This document shows, piece after piece, positions 1 to 8,886 of a stretch of DNA of 64,000 nucleotides. The notes under the pieces were generated by a model that saw only the letters and a list, made by a program, of their open reading frames with translations, ran no database searches and was not told where the DNA came from. The position numbers and the translations under genes are program-made. Where the stretch lies: the NCBI RefSeq assembly GCF_010726645.1, contig NZ_AP022563.1:1488001-1552000 (forward strand), given 5' to 3'. Source of the stretch: Mycolicibacterium duvalii (GTDB taxonomy: Bacteria > Actinomycetota > Actinomycetes > Mycobacteriales > Mycobacteriaceae). Each line of letters opens with the position of its first letter. The first letter of the stretch is position 1.

Positions 1-2158
1 AGTAGTAGCCGCCGATGTCGACTGACTCGCCCTGGACCTCGTTGAGCTCGGAGATGATCGTCTCCTCCTGCTCGGCCAGCGCCTTGGCCAGCGGCTTGAA
101 GTACTCGGCGAGCTCGCTGTCGCTGCTCTGCTGGGCCAGCTCCTGGGCCCAGTACAGGCTCAGATAGAACTGGCTGCCGCGGTTGTCGAGTTCGCCGGCC
201 TTGCGTGACGGGCCCTTGTCGTTGTCGAGCAGCGTGCCGATCGCCGCGTCGAGGGTCTTGCCCAGCAGCGCGGCCCGTTCGTTGTCGGTCTTGCGGCCCA
301 GGTCTTCGAAGCAGGCGCCGAGGGCCAGGAACTCGCCGAGCGAATCCCAGCGCAGGTGGTTCTCCTCGAGCAGCTGGTGCACATGCTTGGGTGCCGAGCC
401 GCCGGCCCCGGTCTCGTACATGCCGCCGCCGGCCATCAGCGGCACGATCGAGAGCATCTTGGCGCTGGTGCCCAGCTCCAGGATCGGGAACAGGTCGGTC
501 AGGTAGTCACGCAGGATGTTGCCGGTCACCGCGATCGTGTCTTGCCCGCGGATCACCCGTTCCAGCGTGTACCGCATCGCCCATACCTGCGGCAGGATCG
601 TGATCTCCAGACCCTCGGTGTCCTCTTCCTTGAGGTAGGTCTTGACCTTCTTGCGCAGCTCATTCTCGTGCGGGCGTTCGTCGTCGAGCCAGAACACCGC
701 GGTCATGCCCGACGCCCGGGCCCGGCTGACCGCCAGCTTGACCCAGTCCCGGATCGCGGCGTCCTTGACGATCGGCATGCGCCAGATGTCACCGGTCTCG
801 ACGTTCTGGCTCAGCAGCACCTCGCCGGTGTCGACGTCGACGATGTCGGCGACCCCGTCCTCGGGAATCTCGAAGGTCTTGTCGTGGGAGCCGTACTCCT
901 CGGCTTTCATCGCCATCAACCCGACGTTGGGGACGGTGCCCATGGTGGTGGGGTCGAACTGGCCGTGGGTCTTACAGAAGTTGATGATCTCCTGGTAGAT
1001 CCGGGAGAACGTGGATTCCGGGTTGACGGCCTTGGTGTCCTTGGTGCGGCCGTCGGCGCCGTACATCTTGCCGCCGAGCCGGATCATCGCCGGCATCGAC
1101 GCGTCGACGATCACGTCCGACGGCGAGTGGAAGTTGGTGATTCCGCGCGCCGAGTCGACCATCGCCAGCTCGGGGCGGTGTTCGTGGCAGCGGTGGATGT
1201 CCTCGATGATGTCGTCCCGCTGGGACGCGGGCAGCTTCTCGATCTTGTCGTACAGGTCGCTCATGCCGTTGTTGACGTTGACCCCGAGTTCGTCGAACAG
1301 CTTCTGGTGCTTGGCGAACGCGTCCTTGTAGAAGACCTTCACCGCGTGGCCGAACACGATGGGGTGGCTGACCTTCATCATGGTCGCCTTGACGTGCAGC
1401 GAGAACATCACGCCGGTCTCGTAGGCGTCCTGCATCTGCTCTTCGTAGAAGTCGCACAGCGCCTTCTTGCTCATGAACATGCTGTCGATGACGTCGCCGG
1501 CCTCCAGCGCCACCTCCGGCTTGAGCACCAGCGCCTCGCCACTCTTCGTGGTCAACACCATCTTGACCTTGCGATCCTTGTCGATGGTCATCGACTTCTC
1601 GCCGTGGTAGAAGTCGCCGTCCTTCATGGTCGCCACATGGGTGCGGGAGGCCTGCGACCACTGCCCCATGCTGTGCGGGTGTTTGCGGGCGAACTCCTTG
1701 ACCGCCTTCGGGGCGCGCCGATCCGAGTTGCCCTGGCGCAGAACGGGGTTGACCGCGCTGCCGAGAACCTTCGCGTAGCGGTCCTTGATCTCTTTTTCTT
1801 CGTCGTTCTTGGGGTCGCCCGGGTAGTCGGGCAGGTCGTAACCCTTGGCCTTGAGCTCCTTGATGGCGGCCAGCAGCTGCGGTACCGAGGCGCTGATGTT
1901 GGGCAGCTTGATGATGTTGGTCTCGGGCAGCTGGGTCAGCTCGCCGAGCTCGGCGAGGTTGTCGGGCACCTTCTGCTCGTCGGTGAGCCGGTCGCTGAAC
2001 TCCGCGAGGATGCGCGCGGCCACCGAGATGTCGGTGGACTTGACGTCGATGCCCGCCGCGGAGGCGAAGGTGCGGATCACCGGGAGGAAGGCGAACGTCG
2101 CCAGCAGTGGCGCCTCGTCGGTCAGCGTGTAGATGATGGTCGGCTGCTCGGCGCTCAT
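1..2158 (-). CDS. icd2: Monomeric NADP-dependent isocitrate dehydrogenase (3' end outside window)
   Basis: This enzyme oxidatively decarboxylates isocitrate to 2-oxoglutarate with NADP in the cytosolic TCA cycle. The ATG at 2158 opens a frame that stays open to the window edge, giving about 719 codons; the monomeric family is usually about 740-745 residues, so only the last C-terminal residues are missing. The N-terminus [17 protein letters not shown] and the internal stretches [18 protein letters not shown] and [10 protein letters not shown] are typical of the monomeric (Rv0066c-like) type and unlike the dimeric enzyme. No partner gene is adjacent. The start is firm because the conserved N-terminus begins there. 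A long frame on the opposite strand is only a codon-bias shadow. Confidence 0.95.
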   Translation of the reverse strand, partial: MSAEQPTIIYTLTDEAPLLATFAFLPVIRTFASAAGIDVKSTDISVAARILAEFSDRLTDEQKVPDNLAELGELTQLPETNIIKLPNISASVPQLLAAIKELKAKGYDLPDYPGDPKNDEEKEIKDRYAKVLGSAVNPVLRQGNSDRRAPKAVKEFARKHPHSMGQWSQASRTHVATMKDGDFYHGEKSMTIDKDRKVKMVLTTKSGEALVLKPEVALEAGDVIDSMFMSKKALCDFYEEQMQDAYETGVMFSLHVKATMMKVSHPIVFGHAVKVFYKDAFAKHQKLFDELGVNVNNGMSDLYDKIEKLPASQRDDIIEDIHRCHEHRPELAMVDSARGITNFHSPSDVIVDASMPAMIRLGGKMYGADGRTKDTKAVNPESTFSRIYQEIINFCKTHGQFDPTTMGTVPNVGLMAMKAEEYGSHDKTFEIPEDGVADIVDVDTGEVLLSQNVETGDIWRMPIVKDAAIRDWVKLAVSRARASGMTAVFWLDDERPHENELRKKVKTYLKEEDTEGLEITILPQVWAMRYTLERVIRGQDTIAVTGNILRDYLTDLFPILELGTSAKMLSIVPLMAGGGMYETGAGGSAPKHVHQLLEENHLRWDSLGEFLALGACFEDLGRKTDNERAALLGKTLDAAIGTLLDNDKGPSRKAGELDNRGSQFYLSLYWAQELAQQSSDSELAEYFKPLAKALAEQEETIISELNEVQGESVDIGGYY

Positions 2159-2390
2159 GTGTGCTGTCTCCCGGCGTAGGTCTCTGGCGTCAGTTCGAAG
2201 AGCTGTGACCCTTCTGGCGCAGACTACCGAACGTGGGATGGCCCACGGAGGGTCAGCTCGGGCTTCGCTGCCGTCACGGCACCGTCACGGTTGGGACAGG
2301 ATCCGGCGCGTTGGACGTTGCGCCGCTGGGGCGCAGATACATTCACGCCGTCGAGCAAACTCGGCGAGGTTCGGGCAGAAGGACATCGAT

Positions 2391-3218
2391 ATGACACTCA
2401 CACCGGCCGGCTGGTGGGCGACCTGCGGCGCGGCCGCGGTGGTGGGATTGACCATGGTGGGGTGCTCGTCGGCCCCGACACCGGAGGCGCCCGCCCGCGC
2501 CGCCGAGGTCGCGGTGTCCGGGACGCCGTCGGACTGGCAGGCCGCGGTGTGCCGCGACGGCGCCGCCGACGCGTCGGGAACCCGGCACATCGTGCGCGGC
2601 TCCTCATGCGTGCCCGCCGACGGCGACGGCGTTGTGCATTTCGATCACTTCGAATCGGCCGCGGCGATGGATTCGGTGCTGTCGTGGACCCCGTCTCCGC
2701 ACATCGCCAAGACGGTCGTCGACGGACAGCCGATGGCGATCTGGACCCCGTCGGGCGAGGCGAGCGACCTCGAGCCGCTCGATCAGTTCGGCTTTCAGGT
2801 GGTGTCCTACCGCTCGACGGCCCTGCAGCGCGGCGTCGGCGATACCCCCGCGACGCTGCCCTCGGGTCAGGTCGTCGATCTGGCGCCGAACCAGTTCGGC
2901 TATGTCGTGGTGCAGACCGCGGGCGGCGACACGCAGTGCATCGTGGAGGCCGCGTTCGTCGGCTGCCAGACCAGCGGCACCGGCTGGCCGCAGCACGCCG
3001 ACGGCAGCGGGCCGTACCACGGGGTTCGCATCAACGCCGACGGGACGGGCTCCTACGTCGACGGCAATCTCGGCGCGGCCGAGCCGGTCACGCTGTCGGG
3101 TCAGACCTACCGGGCGTTGGGCTGGACCATCGCGGTGACCCCGACGGGGATGCGGTTCACCAATGACCGGACCGGTCGCGGGGCCATCGTCGGGACCGAC
3201 CGCGTGCAGCCGTTCTGA
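2391..3218 (+). CDS. Putative secreted lipoprotein of unknown function
   Basis: The protein has 275 residues. It starts at the ATG at 2391, with a GAAGGA ribosome site 7 bases upstream. The N-terminus has a hydrophobic stretch ending in the lipobox LTMVGC, so it should be lipid-anchored on the outer face of the membrane. The mature part has four or more cysteines and many glycines, and reads as a small beta-rich exported domain (VDLAPNQFGYVVVQTAGGDT). I recognise no catalytic motif. The frame stays open upstream of 2391, but that part is Arg-rich and lacks a signal, so the lipoprotein start is preferred. The next gene on the same strand is another exported protein. Confidence 0.7.
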   Translation: MTLTPAGWWATCGAAAVVGLTMVGCSSAPTPEAPARAAEVAVSGTPSDWQAAVCRDGAADASGTRHIVRGSSCVPADGDGVVHFDHFESAAAMDSVLSWTPSPHIAKTVVDGQPMAIWTPSGEASDLEPLDQFGFQVVSYRSTALQRGVGDTPATLPSGQVVDLAPNQFGYVVVQTAGGDTQCIVEAAFVGCQTSGTGWPQHADGSGPYHGVRINADGTGSYVDGNLGAAEPVTLSGQTYRALGWTIAVTPTGMRFTNDRTGRGAIVGTDRVQPF

Positions 3219-3285
3219 GTCCCGACGCGCCGCCGGGTGCGACAAAAGCCGCCGGTGCCCGGAGGTCGCCGTTTATGGTGCTCTG

Positions 3286-3942
3286 GTGGGCAGCAAGGTG
3301 TTAGCTAACGGCCGCGGCCGGTGGTTGGCTGTTGCTGTGTCGGTGGTCGCATCGGCGGGCATGATCTACGCCCAGACCGCTGTGGTGCCGCCGGCTGCCG
3401 AGCAGCCCGCGGCTCCCCCGGCAGCGTTCGATCCGGCGCCGCCGGTCGCGGCGTCGGCCCCGGTACCCACCGAAGCCGAACTGCTGGCCGCCAGCGCGCC
3501 CGTCGACGCCCGGGTCTTCGACATGGCGCTGCCGGCCGGGGTTACCCACGAGGGCGGGTTACAGGTCAAGACGATCTGGGCGGCCAGGGCGATCAGCATG
3601 ATGTTCCCGGAGATCAAGACCATCGGCGGGTACCGGCAGGATCCGTTGAAGTGGCACCCCAACGGGCTGGCCATCGACGTGATGATTCCCAACCACAACA
3701 GCGACGAGGGCATCGAACTGGGCAACCAGATCGCCGGGTTCGCGCTGGCCAACGCGAAACGCTGGGGCGTGCTGCACGTCATCTGGCGGCAGGGCTTCTA
3801 CCCGGGCATCGGTGCGCCGAGCTGGACCGCCGACTATGGCTCGGAGACGTTGAACCATTTCGACCATGTGCACATCGCCACCGACGGCGGCGGCTACCCC
3901 ACCGGCGACGAGACCTACTTCATCGGGTCGATGCAGCGGTAG
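3286..3942 (+). CDS. Exported protein with LAS/M15-like metallopeptidase-type core
   Basis: The protein has 218 residues from a GTG at 3286; the start is chosen because a short basic N-terminus and a hydrophobic segment (WLAVAVSVVASAGMIYAQ) follow directly. A Pro/Ala-rich linker leads to a domain with HPNGLAIDV and, near the C-terminus, HFDHVHI. These resemble the HxxGxAxD and HxDHxH zinc ligands of D-Ala-D-Ala carboxypeptidase/LAS-type enzymes. Mycobacterial homologues are often labelled glycoside hydrolase or ARB_07466-like. A role in cell-wall peptide hydrolysis is inferred, not shown. The gene converges on the phosphatase gene with only 3 bases between the two stop codons. Confidence 0.75.
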   Translation: MGSKVLANGRGRWLAVAVSVVASAGMIYAQTAVVPPAAEQPAAPPAAFDPAPPVAASAPVPTEAELLAASAPVDARVFDMALPAGVTHEGGLQVKTIWAARAISMMFPEIKTIGGYRQDPLKWHPNGLAIDVMIPNHNSDEGIELGNQIAGFALANAKRWGVLHVIWRQGFYPGIGAPSWTADYGSETLNHFDHVHIATDGGGYPTGDETYFIGSMQR

Positions 3943-3945
3943 CGG

Positions 3946-6000
3946 TCACACCGCGACACTGTCCGGACTGCACAGCAGCACCGCCGCCGAGCGCGCACCG
4001 CACACGGACCCGATCCGGGCGTCGGCGGGATCCTGCGGGGTGAACTCCGACGGCGGCGGGGCCGGCGGCCACAGCGGGAAGATGCTCGCCCCGGTGACCC
4101 CGGTGAGCCGGGCGACGATCTGGGCGACGATGTTGGTCGCGACGTAGAGCACGTCGCCGAGTAGCTGCACCGGGGCGATCGCCACCTCGGCCAGCAGGCT
4201 GACCAGGAAGATGTCCATCTCGGCTACCGCCTGCAGCCCCGAGGTGACGGTGTCGGTCAGCCCGTCCACGTAATAGGGGATCGCGCCGAAAACGGTGCGC
4301 GCGCCCAACGCGATCTGGGTTCCGATGTCGGGGTAGCCGTAGTTGTCGATGGCATCCTGCAGCGCCTCGCGCAGGGCCTCGTCGGGGTCGTCGCCGACCG
4401 GCACGGCGGTGCCGCCCTGGTCCATCAGGGATTCGCCGTCCAGATCGCCGGGGGTGTCGAGGCCGAACAGGGCCAGCACGGTCGGGGTGACGTCGACGAT
4501 CTCGTATTGCAGGTTCATCGCGCCCGGCGTGAACAGCCCGCCGTTGCGCGCGAGGACGAACGTCGACGTCTCGTCCGGGGACTGGAAACCGTGCCCGAAA
4601 CCCTTCTGGGGCTGGTGGCCGTGGTCGGTGACCATCAAGATCGTCCACTCCTCGTCGGAGTTGTCGATCGCGGTCAGGATCGCGCCGAGGTTCTCGTCGA
4701 AGTTCTCCAGCGCGATGCGGTACTGATCGGACGCGCCGCCGTACAGGTGACCGTTCTCGTCGACGCCGACGAAGTAGCTGAACACGAAATTGGGGTCGGC
4801 CAGATTCGCGCCGTTGATGGCGGCGACGGTCGCCGCGCCGACCGCGTCGTCGGTCAACAGCCAGTCGGTGTCCCCTGGCACCTGGTCGACGTTGACGACG
4901 ACGTCGGCGCCGCCGTTTCCGGCGTCGGCGATGGCCGAGATGACGTTCCAGTTCGCGATCGAGGTGGTCTGGACCGCCGCGCTCTGGCCCTCGATCAGAT
5001 CGAAGACCGTCGGCCACTTGTCATAGGTCCACGGGGTGAACACGTTGTTGATGACGCCGGTGCGCTCCCCCCATACGCCGGTCAGGATCGCCGTCCACGA
5101 CGGGTTGGAGATGGTGGTGTGGCCGACGATGCTCGCCGGGGCGGTGGTGGCGTCGCCCATCAGGTTCCAGAAGTTCACCATCGCTGGGTTGGTGAGCACC
5201 CGGCTCAGGTTGACCCCGTCGACGCCGATCACCAGAACGTTCTCCGCGAGTGCTTGGGCATTCACTTGCGCCGCAACCTCATTCGCCAGCCGGCGCTCCG
5301 TGTTGCGTTCGAGCTCGTCGCGCACCGCACCCATCGCGGCAAGCATCACCGGCGCCTGCAGTGGGGTTCCGCGGCCCGGGCCGGCCGTCGGGTTCAGCAG
5401 TGCGGAGACGAAGCTGGAGACCGCACCGGCCAGGGTGGCGCGTTCGCGGGTGGGCGCCGACTTCGGGGCGCGGCGCTGCGGGGTGGTCGGCGTCGTCTGC
5501 AGCGTCCGGGTCGTCTGGATGGTGGTGGCCTCCTGGGTCGTGCTCGCGGCTGGGGTGACTGCCGGCTCCGGTTCCTCGGCTCGGGGGGTGGCGGACTCGG
5601 GTGCGGTGACGTCCTCGCCGGACGGGGGCGGCGAGGAGGCCGGCGCAACCACGGCCGCTTCCGCCGTCAGGTCGTGATCGCGTTCCTGCTTGCGGGCCGG
5701 CGCCGCGACGTCGGACGCCTCGTCGACGGTGGCCTCGGTGCTGTCCCGGGTGGCTCGTCGAGAAGTGGTCCGTTCCTCGGATCGGCTCTCCCGGCGATTG
5801 CTCCGGCGCTCGGTGGTGTCGCCCGTGCGCGAACCCGAGGACGCAGTGTCGCGCTCGCGCGACGGCTGGGAGCCCTGGGAGGACTCCGACGAGGTTCCCG
5901 GCTCGGCGGACGCAACGGCCGGCATGCTGCCCAGCGCGACACCGACGCCGAGTGTCACCGCGAGCGCGCCGATGCGGCCGATACAGGTGGCGTGGCCCAT
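3946..6000 (-). CDS. Exported alkaline phosphatase / nucleotide pyrophosphatase-family protein
   Basis: The protein has 684 residues. The ATG at 6000 is chosen because a clear signal peptide follows (IGRIGALAVTLGVGVALG, cleavage near ASA-EPG) and an AGGGAG ribosome site precedes it. A long Ser/Thr/Pro/Glu-rich, probably disordered segment fills roughly residues 35-190. The catalytic domain then shows VIGVDGVNLSR (metal-binding Asp), the region of NPSWTAILTGVW (nucleophile area), GVDENGHLYGG, and MVTDHGHQP (metal-binding Asp/His), as in type I phosphodiesterase/alkaline phosphatase superfamily members. The substrate is unknown; a cell-surface phosphodiesterase is likely. No operon partner is visible. 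Confidence 0.82.
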   Translation of the reverse strand: MGHATCIGRIGALAVTLGVGVALGSMPAVASAEPGTSSESSQGSQPSRERDTASSGSRTGDTTERRSNRRESRSEERTTSRRATRDSTEATVDEASDVAAPARKQERDHDLTAEAAVVAPASSPPPSGEDVTAPESATPRAEEPEPAVTPAASTTQEATTIQTTRTLQTTPTTPQRRAPKSAPTRERATLAGAVSSFVSALLNPTAGPGRGTPLQAPVMLAAMGAVRDELERNTERRLANEVAAQVNAQALAENVLVIGVDGVNLSRVLTNPAMVNFWNLMGDATTAPASIVGHTTISNPSWTAILTGVWGERTGVINNVFTPWTYDKWPTVFDLIEGQSAAVQTTSIANWNVISAIADAGNGGADVVVNVDQVPGDTDWLLTDDAVGAATVAAINGANLADPNFVFSYFVGVDENGHLYGGASDQYRIALENFDENLGAILTAIDNSDEEWTILMVTDHGHQPQKGFGHGFQSPDETSTFVLARNGGLFTPGAMNLQYEIVDVTPTVLALFGLDTPGDLDGESLMDQGGTAVPVGDDPDEALREALQDAIDNYGYPDIGTQIALGARTVFGAIPYYVDGLTDTVTSGLQAVAEMDIFLVSLLAEVAIAPVQLLGDVLYVATNIVAQIVARLTGVTGASIFPLWPPAPPPSEFTPQDPADARIGSVCGARSAAVLLCSPDSVAV

Positions 6001-6285
6001 GAGGCTCCCTCCGCAGGCCGGCGGGCGCGGCGGGCGCACCTGACGGCGATGACAGGTATTTGTACCTTCGCGTAAATTACGCGGCTCTCCGCGGCGACAC
6101 GCCGCATTTGACGGGGTTGCGGTCGCGCGCATTCGTTACCAAATGCCACGCGCATCGTTACCGAGAAACGCCGCCGGGTTGCGACCATCGGCAAGTGCGA
6201 TCTCGCACGATGAATGCACGCGTCGTGCCTCGCGGGGGATGCGCGCCGCGCGGATCGGTTGGGCACATCTGTATGGGAGGAAGGC

Positions 6286-6972
6286 ATGCGCCAGCCAGCA
6301 GCCACCTTCGGGTTGGCGATGATCTGCGCCCTGGTCGCCGGGTGTGGCAGTTCGATCGGCAACGCCGAGTCGATCACGCCGACCAGGACGATGATCCCGC
6401 GCCCGCTCGTCGAGCGCGAGCTACCCGAATTGTTGCTCAGCCCAGACGAAATCAACGTCACGATGGGGACCACGGGGATGGCGCTGACCGGCTCGCAGAC
6501 TGCTCTGTCCGACAGCAGCGCCGACATGGCGCCGATCGAGTGCCTGGCCGTCGACGCGGCCGCGGAGGCGCCGGTCTATGCCGGCAGCGGCTACAGCGCC
6601 TCGCGCGACGAGAGCCTGAACAACGGTGACGACTTCACCCACTACCTCAAGCAGGCGGTGGTGGTGTTCCCGCTCGTCGAGAAGGCCCAGGCGTTCTTCG
6701 ATGCGTCGGCTCAGCAGTGGCCGCAGTGCCGGTACTACACCCATCTGCAGAGCGGTACGGAGTGGGTTCCTGGTCCGATCACCAACGCCGACGGCGTCCT
6801 CAGTGTGGTGGCGACCCAGCAGCATGCGCGTGCCGGCGGTTGGGCCTGCGGGCGGGCGCTGGCCCTGCGCAACAATGTGATCGTCGACATCAACACCTGC
6901 GCCGCGAACCCGGGTGACTCGGCGGTGCGGGTCGCCACGCAGATCGCCGACAACGTGTCGGCGCGGTGGTGA
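6286..6972 (+). CDS. Sensor-domain (PknH extracellular-like) lipoprotein
   Basis: The protein has 228 residues, from the ATG at 6286 preceded by GGGAGGAAGG. The N-terminus ends in the lipobox ICALVAGC. The rest matches the extracellular sensor domain found in mycobacterial PknH and many free-standing lipoproteins: LLSPDEINVTMG near the start, conserved cysteines (EC, QC, AC, TC) expected to form two disulfides, and FPLVEKAQAFFDASAQQWPQC. No kinase domain is attached. The ligand is unknown. About 285 bases upstream are non-coding, and the gene ends 4 bases before the stop of the convergent P450. Confidence 0.85.
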   Translation: MRQPAATFGLAMICALVAGCGSSIGNAESITPTRTMIPRPLVERELPELLLSPDEINVTMGTTGMALTGSQTALSDSSADMAPIECLAVDAAAEAPVYAGSGYSASRDESLNNGDDFTHYLKQAVVVFPLVEKAQAFFDASAQQWPQCRYYTHLQSGTEWVPGPITNADGVLSVVATQQHARAGGWACGRALALRNNVIVDINTCAANPGDSAVRVATQIADNVSARW

Positions 6973-6976
6973 CACC

Positions 6977-8185
6977 TCAGCGCGCGGTGATCCGTACCGG
7001 TAGCGAATCGATCCCGATGCCGACGTTGTGCACCGGTCCTCCGCCGGCCCACACAGGCGGGCCCGCGAGCTCGACGTCGTAGCCCGCCGCGACGGTCCCG
7101 AGCACCACCTGCACCTCCTTGCGGGCGAGATTGGCGCCCAGGCAGTAGTGCACGCCGCCGCCGCCGAAGGACACGTGCGGGTTGGGTGAGCGGTGGATGT
7201 CGAAGCGGAACGGAGCTTCGAAGACGTTCTCGTCGCGGTTGGCCGACGGATACCAGAACAGCACGCGGTCACCGGCGGTGATGTCCTGTCCCCCGACGGT
7301 CACATCGCGGGTGGCGGTGCGGCCGAAGAACAAGACCGGGCTCGACCACCGGATGGCCTCGTCGGCCGCTGTCACGGCCAGGGCGGGTTCTGCGCGCAAC
7401 TGGTCGAATTGGTCCGGATCGTCGAGGAGCGCGACCAGCCCTTGGGTCAACGCGTTGCGGGTGGTCTCGCTGCCGGCGATGGCCAGGATGAGGAAGAACA
7501 TCTCCAGCTCGAACCCGTCGAGCTGGCCCGCCAGTTTGGTCCACACATCGTCGGTCGGGTTGGCTCGCTTGTCGGCGGTCAGCCGTTGGGCGTAGTCGAA
7601 CAGTTCGGCCTGAACGGCCAGGCGCTCCTCGTCGGTGTAGCCGTTGTACGGGTTGCCGGTTTTGAGCAGCAGATCGGTTCGCTCGAACACCCAGCCGCGG
7701 TCGGACTCCGGGATGCCGACGATGTCGGCGATCAGATGCATCGGCACCTGGTAGGCGATATCGGAGACGAAATCGCAGGTGCCGCCGGCGGCGGCCGTGG
7801 CCAGAATGTTTCGGGTTCGGGTGGCGATGAGTTGCTCCAGTCGGCCGATCATCCGGGGCGTGAACTCCGAGGTGATCGTCCGGCGCAGCTGGGCCTGCTC
7901 GGGCGGATCTAGCGCGACGATGACCCGCCCGGCGTTGAGCAGCGGGTCGGCGTCCATCATCGGCCCGCCGGCAGCGGCGAAGGTCTGCCAGTCGCGGTTG
8001 GCTTGCTGCACCTCCGGGTGGGTGACGATGGACCAGAACGGGATGGACGGAATCGCCGGGCGGCCCTCGACCGCGGCGTGCCGGTGCACCGCGCCGCGGT
8101 GGCGCAGCTCGGTGAAGACGTCGTGCGGAAAGCCCTGGGTGTAGAGCTGCGGGTCGGTGAGATCGACGTCGAGGAGTTCGGTCAC
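6977..8185 (-). CDS. Cytochrome P450
   Basis: The protein has 402 residues, full length for a bacterial soluble P450. The visible signatures are the I-helix oxygen-binding segment AIAGSETTRNA, the K-helix ExxR as EAIR, and the heme-ligand loop FGGGGVHYCLG with the axial Cys. It should be a ferredoxin-dependent monooxygenase; the substrate cannot be deduced. The GTG at 8185 is chosen because AGGAGAAC lies upstream and because it overlaps the TetR stop by 4 bases (GTGA), so the two are translationally coupled. No ferredoxin gene is adjacent, so electron partners must come from elsewhere. Confidence 0.93.
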   Translation of the reverse strand: MTELLDVDLTDPQLYTQGFPHDVFTELRHRGAVHRHAAVEGRPAIPSIPFWSIVTHPEVQQANRDWQTFAAAGGPMMDADPLLNAGRVIVALDPPEQAQLRRTITSEFTPRMIGRLEQLIATRTRNILATAAAGGTCDFVSDIAYQVPMHLIADIVGIPESDRGWVFERTDLLLKTGNPYNGYTDEERLAVQAELFDYAQRLTADKRANPTDDVWTKLAGQLDGFELEMFFLILAIAGSETTRNALTQGLVALLDDPDQFDQLRAEPALAVTAADEAIRWSSPVLFFGRTATRDVTVGGQDITAGDRVLFWYPSANRDENVFEAPFRFDIHRSPNPHVSFGGGGVHYCLGANLARKEVQVVLGTVAAGYDVELAGPPVWAGGGPVHNVGIGIDSLPVRITAR

Positions 8186-8796
8186 GGTTGTTCTCCTGCC
8201 TGGTTGAGGCTGGACACGGCCTGCCTGATCAGCGTTCGGACCGTGTCGGCATCGGTGGTCTGGCCACGCAGCAGCCGGCGGTAGACCAGGCCGCCGGCGA
8301 GCATGTCGACGAGTGCGTCGGCGTCGGTGTCGCCGGGGATGTCGCCGCGGCGGCGGGCACGTTCGACCGCGTCGATTGCGTGCTGGCGAGACTGCCCGGC
8401 GAACGTGTACAGCGTCTGGCGGATCGAGTCGTCGTTGGACGCTTCGGCGAGTAGCGCCGGCAACAGGGCGGCGAGTTCGGGATCGATGAGCATCTCGGCG
8501 ATCGGCAGCATCGCCGCGAACAGGTCGTCGATGAAGGAGCCGGTGTCTACCACGTCGGCGGATCGCGTGATCGACGAGGCCGCGTACTGAAACAGCTCGT
8601 TCTTGCTGGACCAGCGCCGATAGATGGAACCGCGGCCGACGCCCGCGCGGGAGGCGATGCCCTCGATCGTCGCTCCCGACCAACCCTTGGCGGCGACCTC
8701 TTTGATCGCCGCGTCGATGATGGCGGCGTCGAGACGGTCGTCTCGCGGTCGCCCGCGCCGGACACTGCCCTCGGTCGGCAGCGGGATCGCGCCCAT
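8182..8796 (-). CDS. TetR-family transcriptional regulator
   Basis: The protein has 204 residues. The N-terminal helix-turn-helix is typical of TetR: RRGRPRDDRLDAAIIDAA, then GWSGATIEGIASRAGVGRGSIYRRW. The C-terminal helical domain is the presumed effector-binding and dimer part. The gene lies directly before the P450 with a 4-base overlap and after the amidohydrolase on the same strand. It therefore probably controls the P450 and itself in response to a small lipophilic ligand; that is inference from position. It starts at the ATG at 8796. Confidence 0.92.
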   Translation of the reverse strand: MGAIPLPTEGSVRRGRPRDDRLDAAIIDAAIKEVAAKGWSGATIEGIASRAGVGRGSIYRRWSSKNELFQYAASSITRSADVVDTGSFIDDLFAAMLPIAEMLIDPELAALLPALLAEASNDDSIRQTLYTFAGQSRQHAIDAVERARRRGDIPGDTDADALVDMLAGGLVYRRLLRGQTTDADTVRTLIRQAVSSLNQAGEQP

Positions 8797-8886
8797 GGAA
8801 CAATCCTGAACTACTCAGTTCCGGAAATCAACAGTTCCGCAAAAGTCGACATCGTCCGCGGCTCGGGTGGGTCCGCGACCGGCGCC

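Noticed and set aside
356..2179. 607-codon plus-strand frame opposite icd2
   Set aside because: Composition (Val/Leu/Arg/His repeats) is that of an antisense shadow of a high-GC gene; icd2 on the other strand has full family signatures.
4507..6075. 522-codon plus-strand frame opposite the phosphatase
   Set aside because: It is Arg/Gly-rich without motifs, and lies antisense to a gene with clear catalytic motifs.
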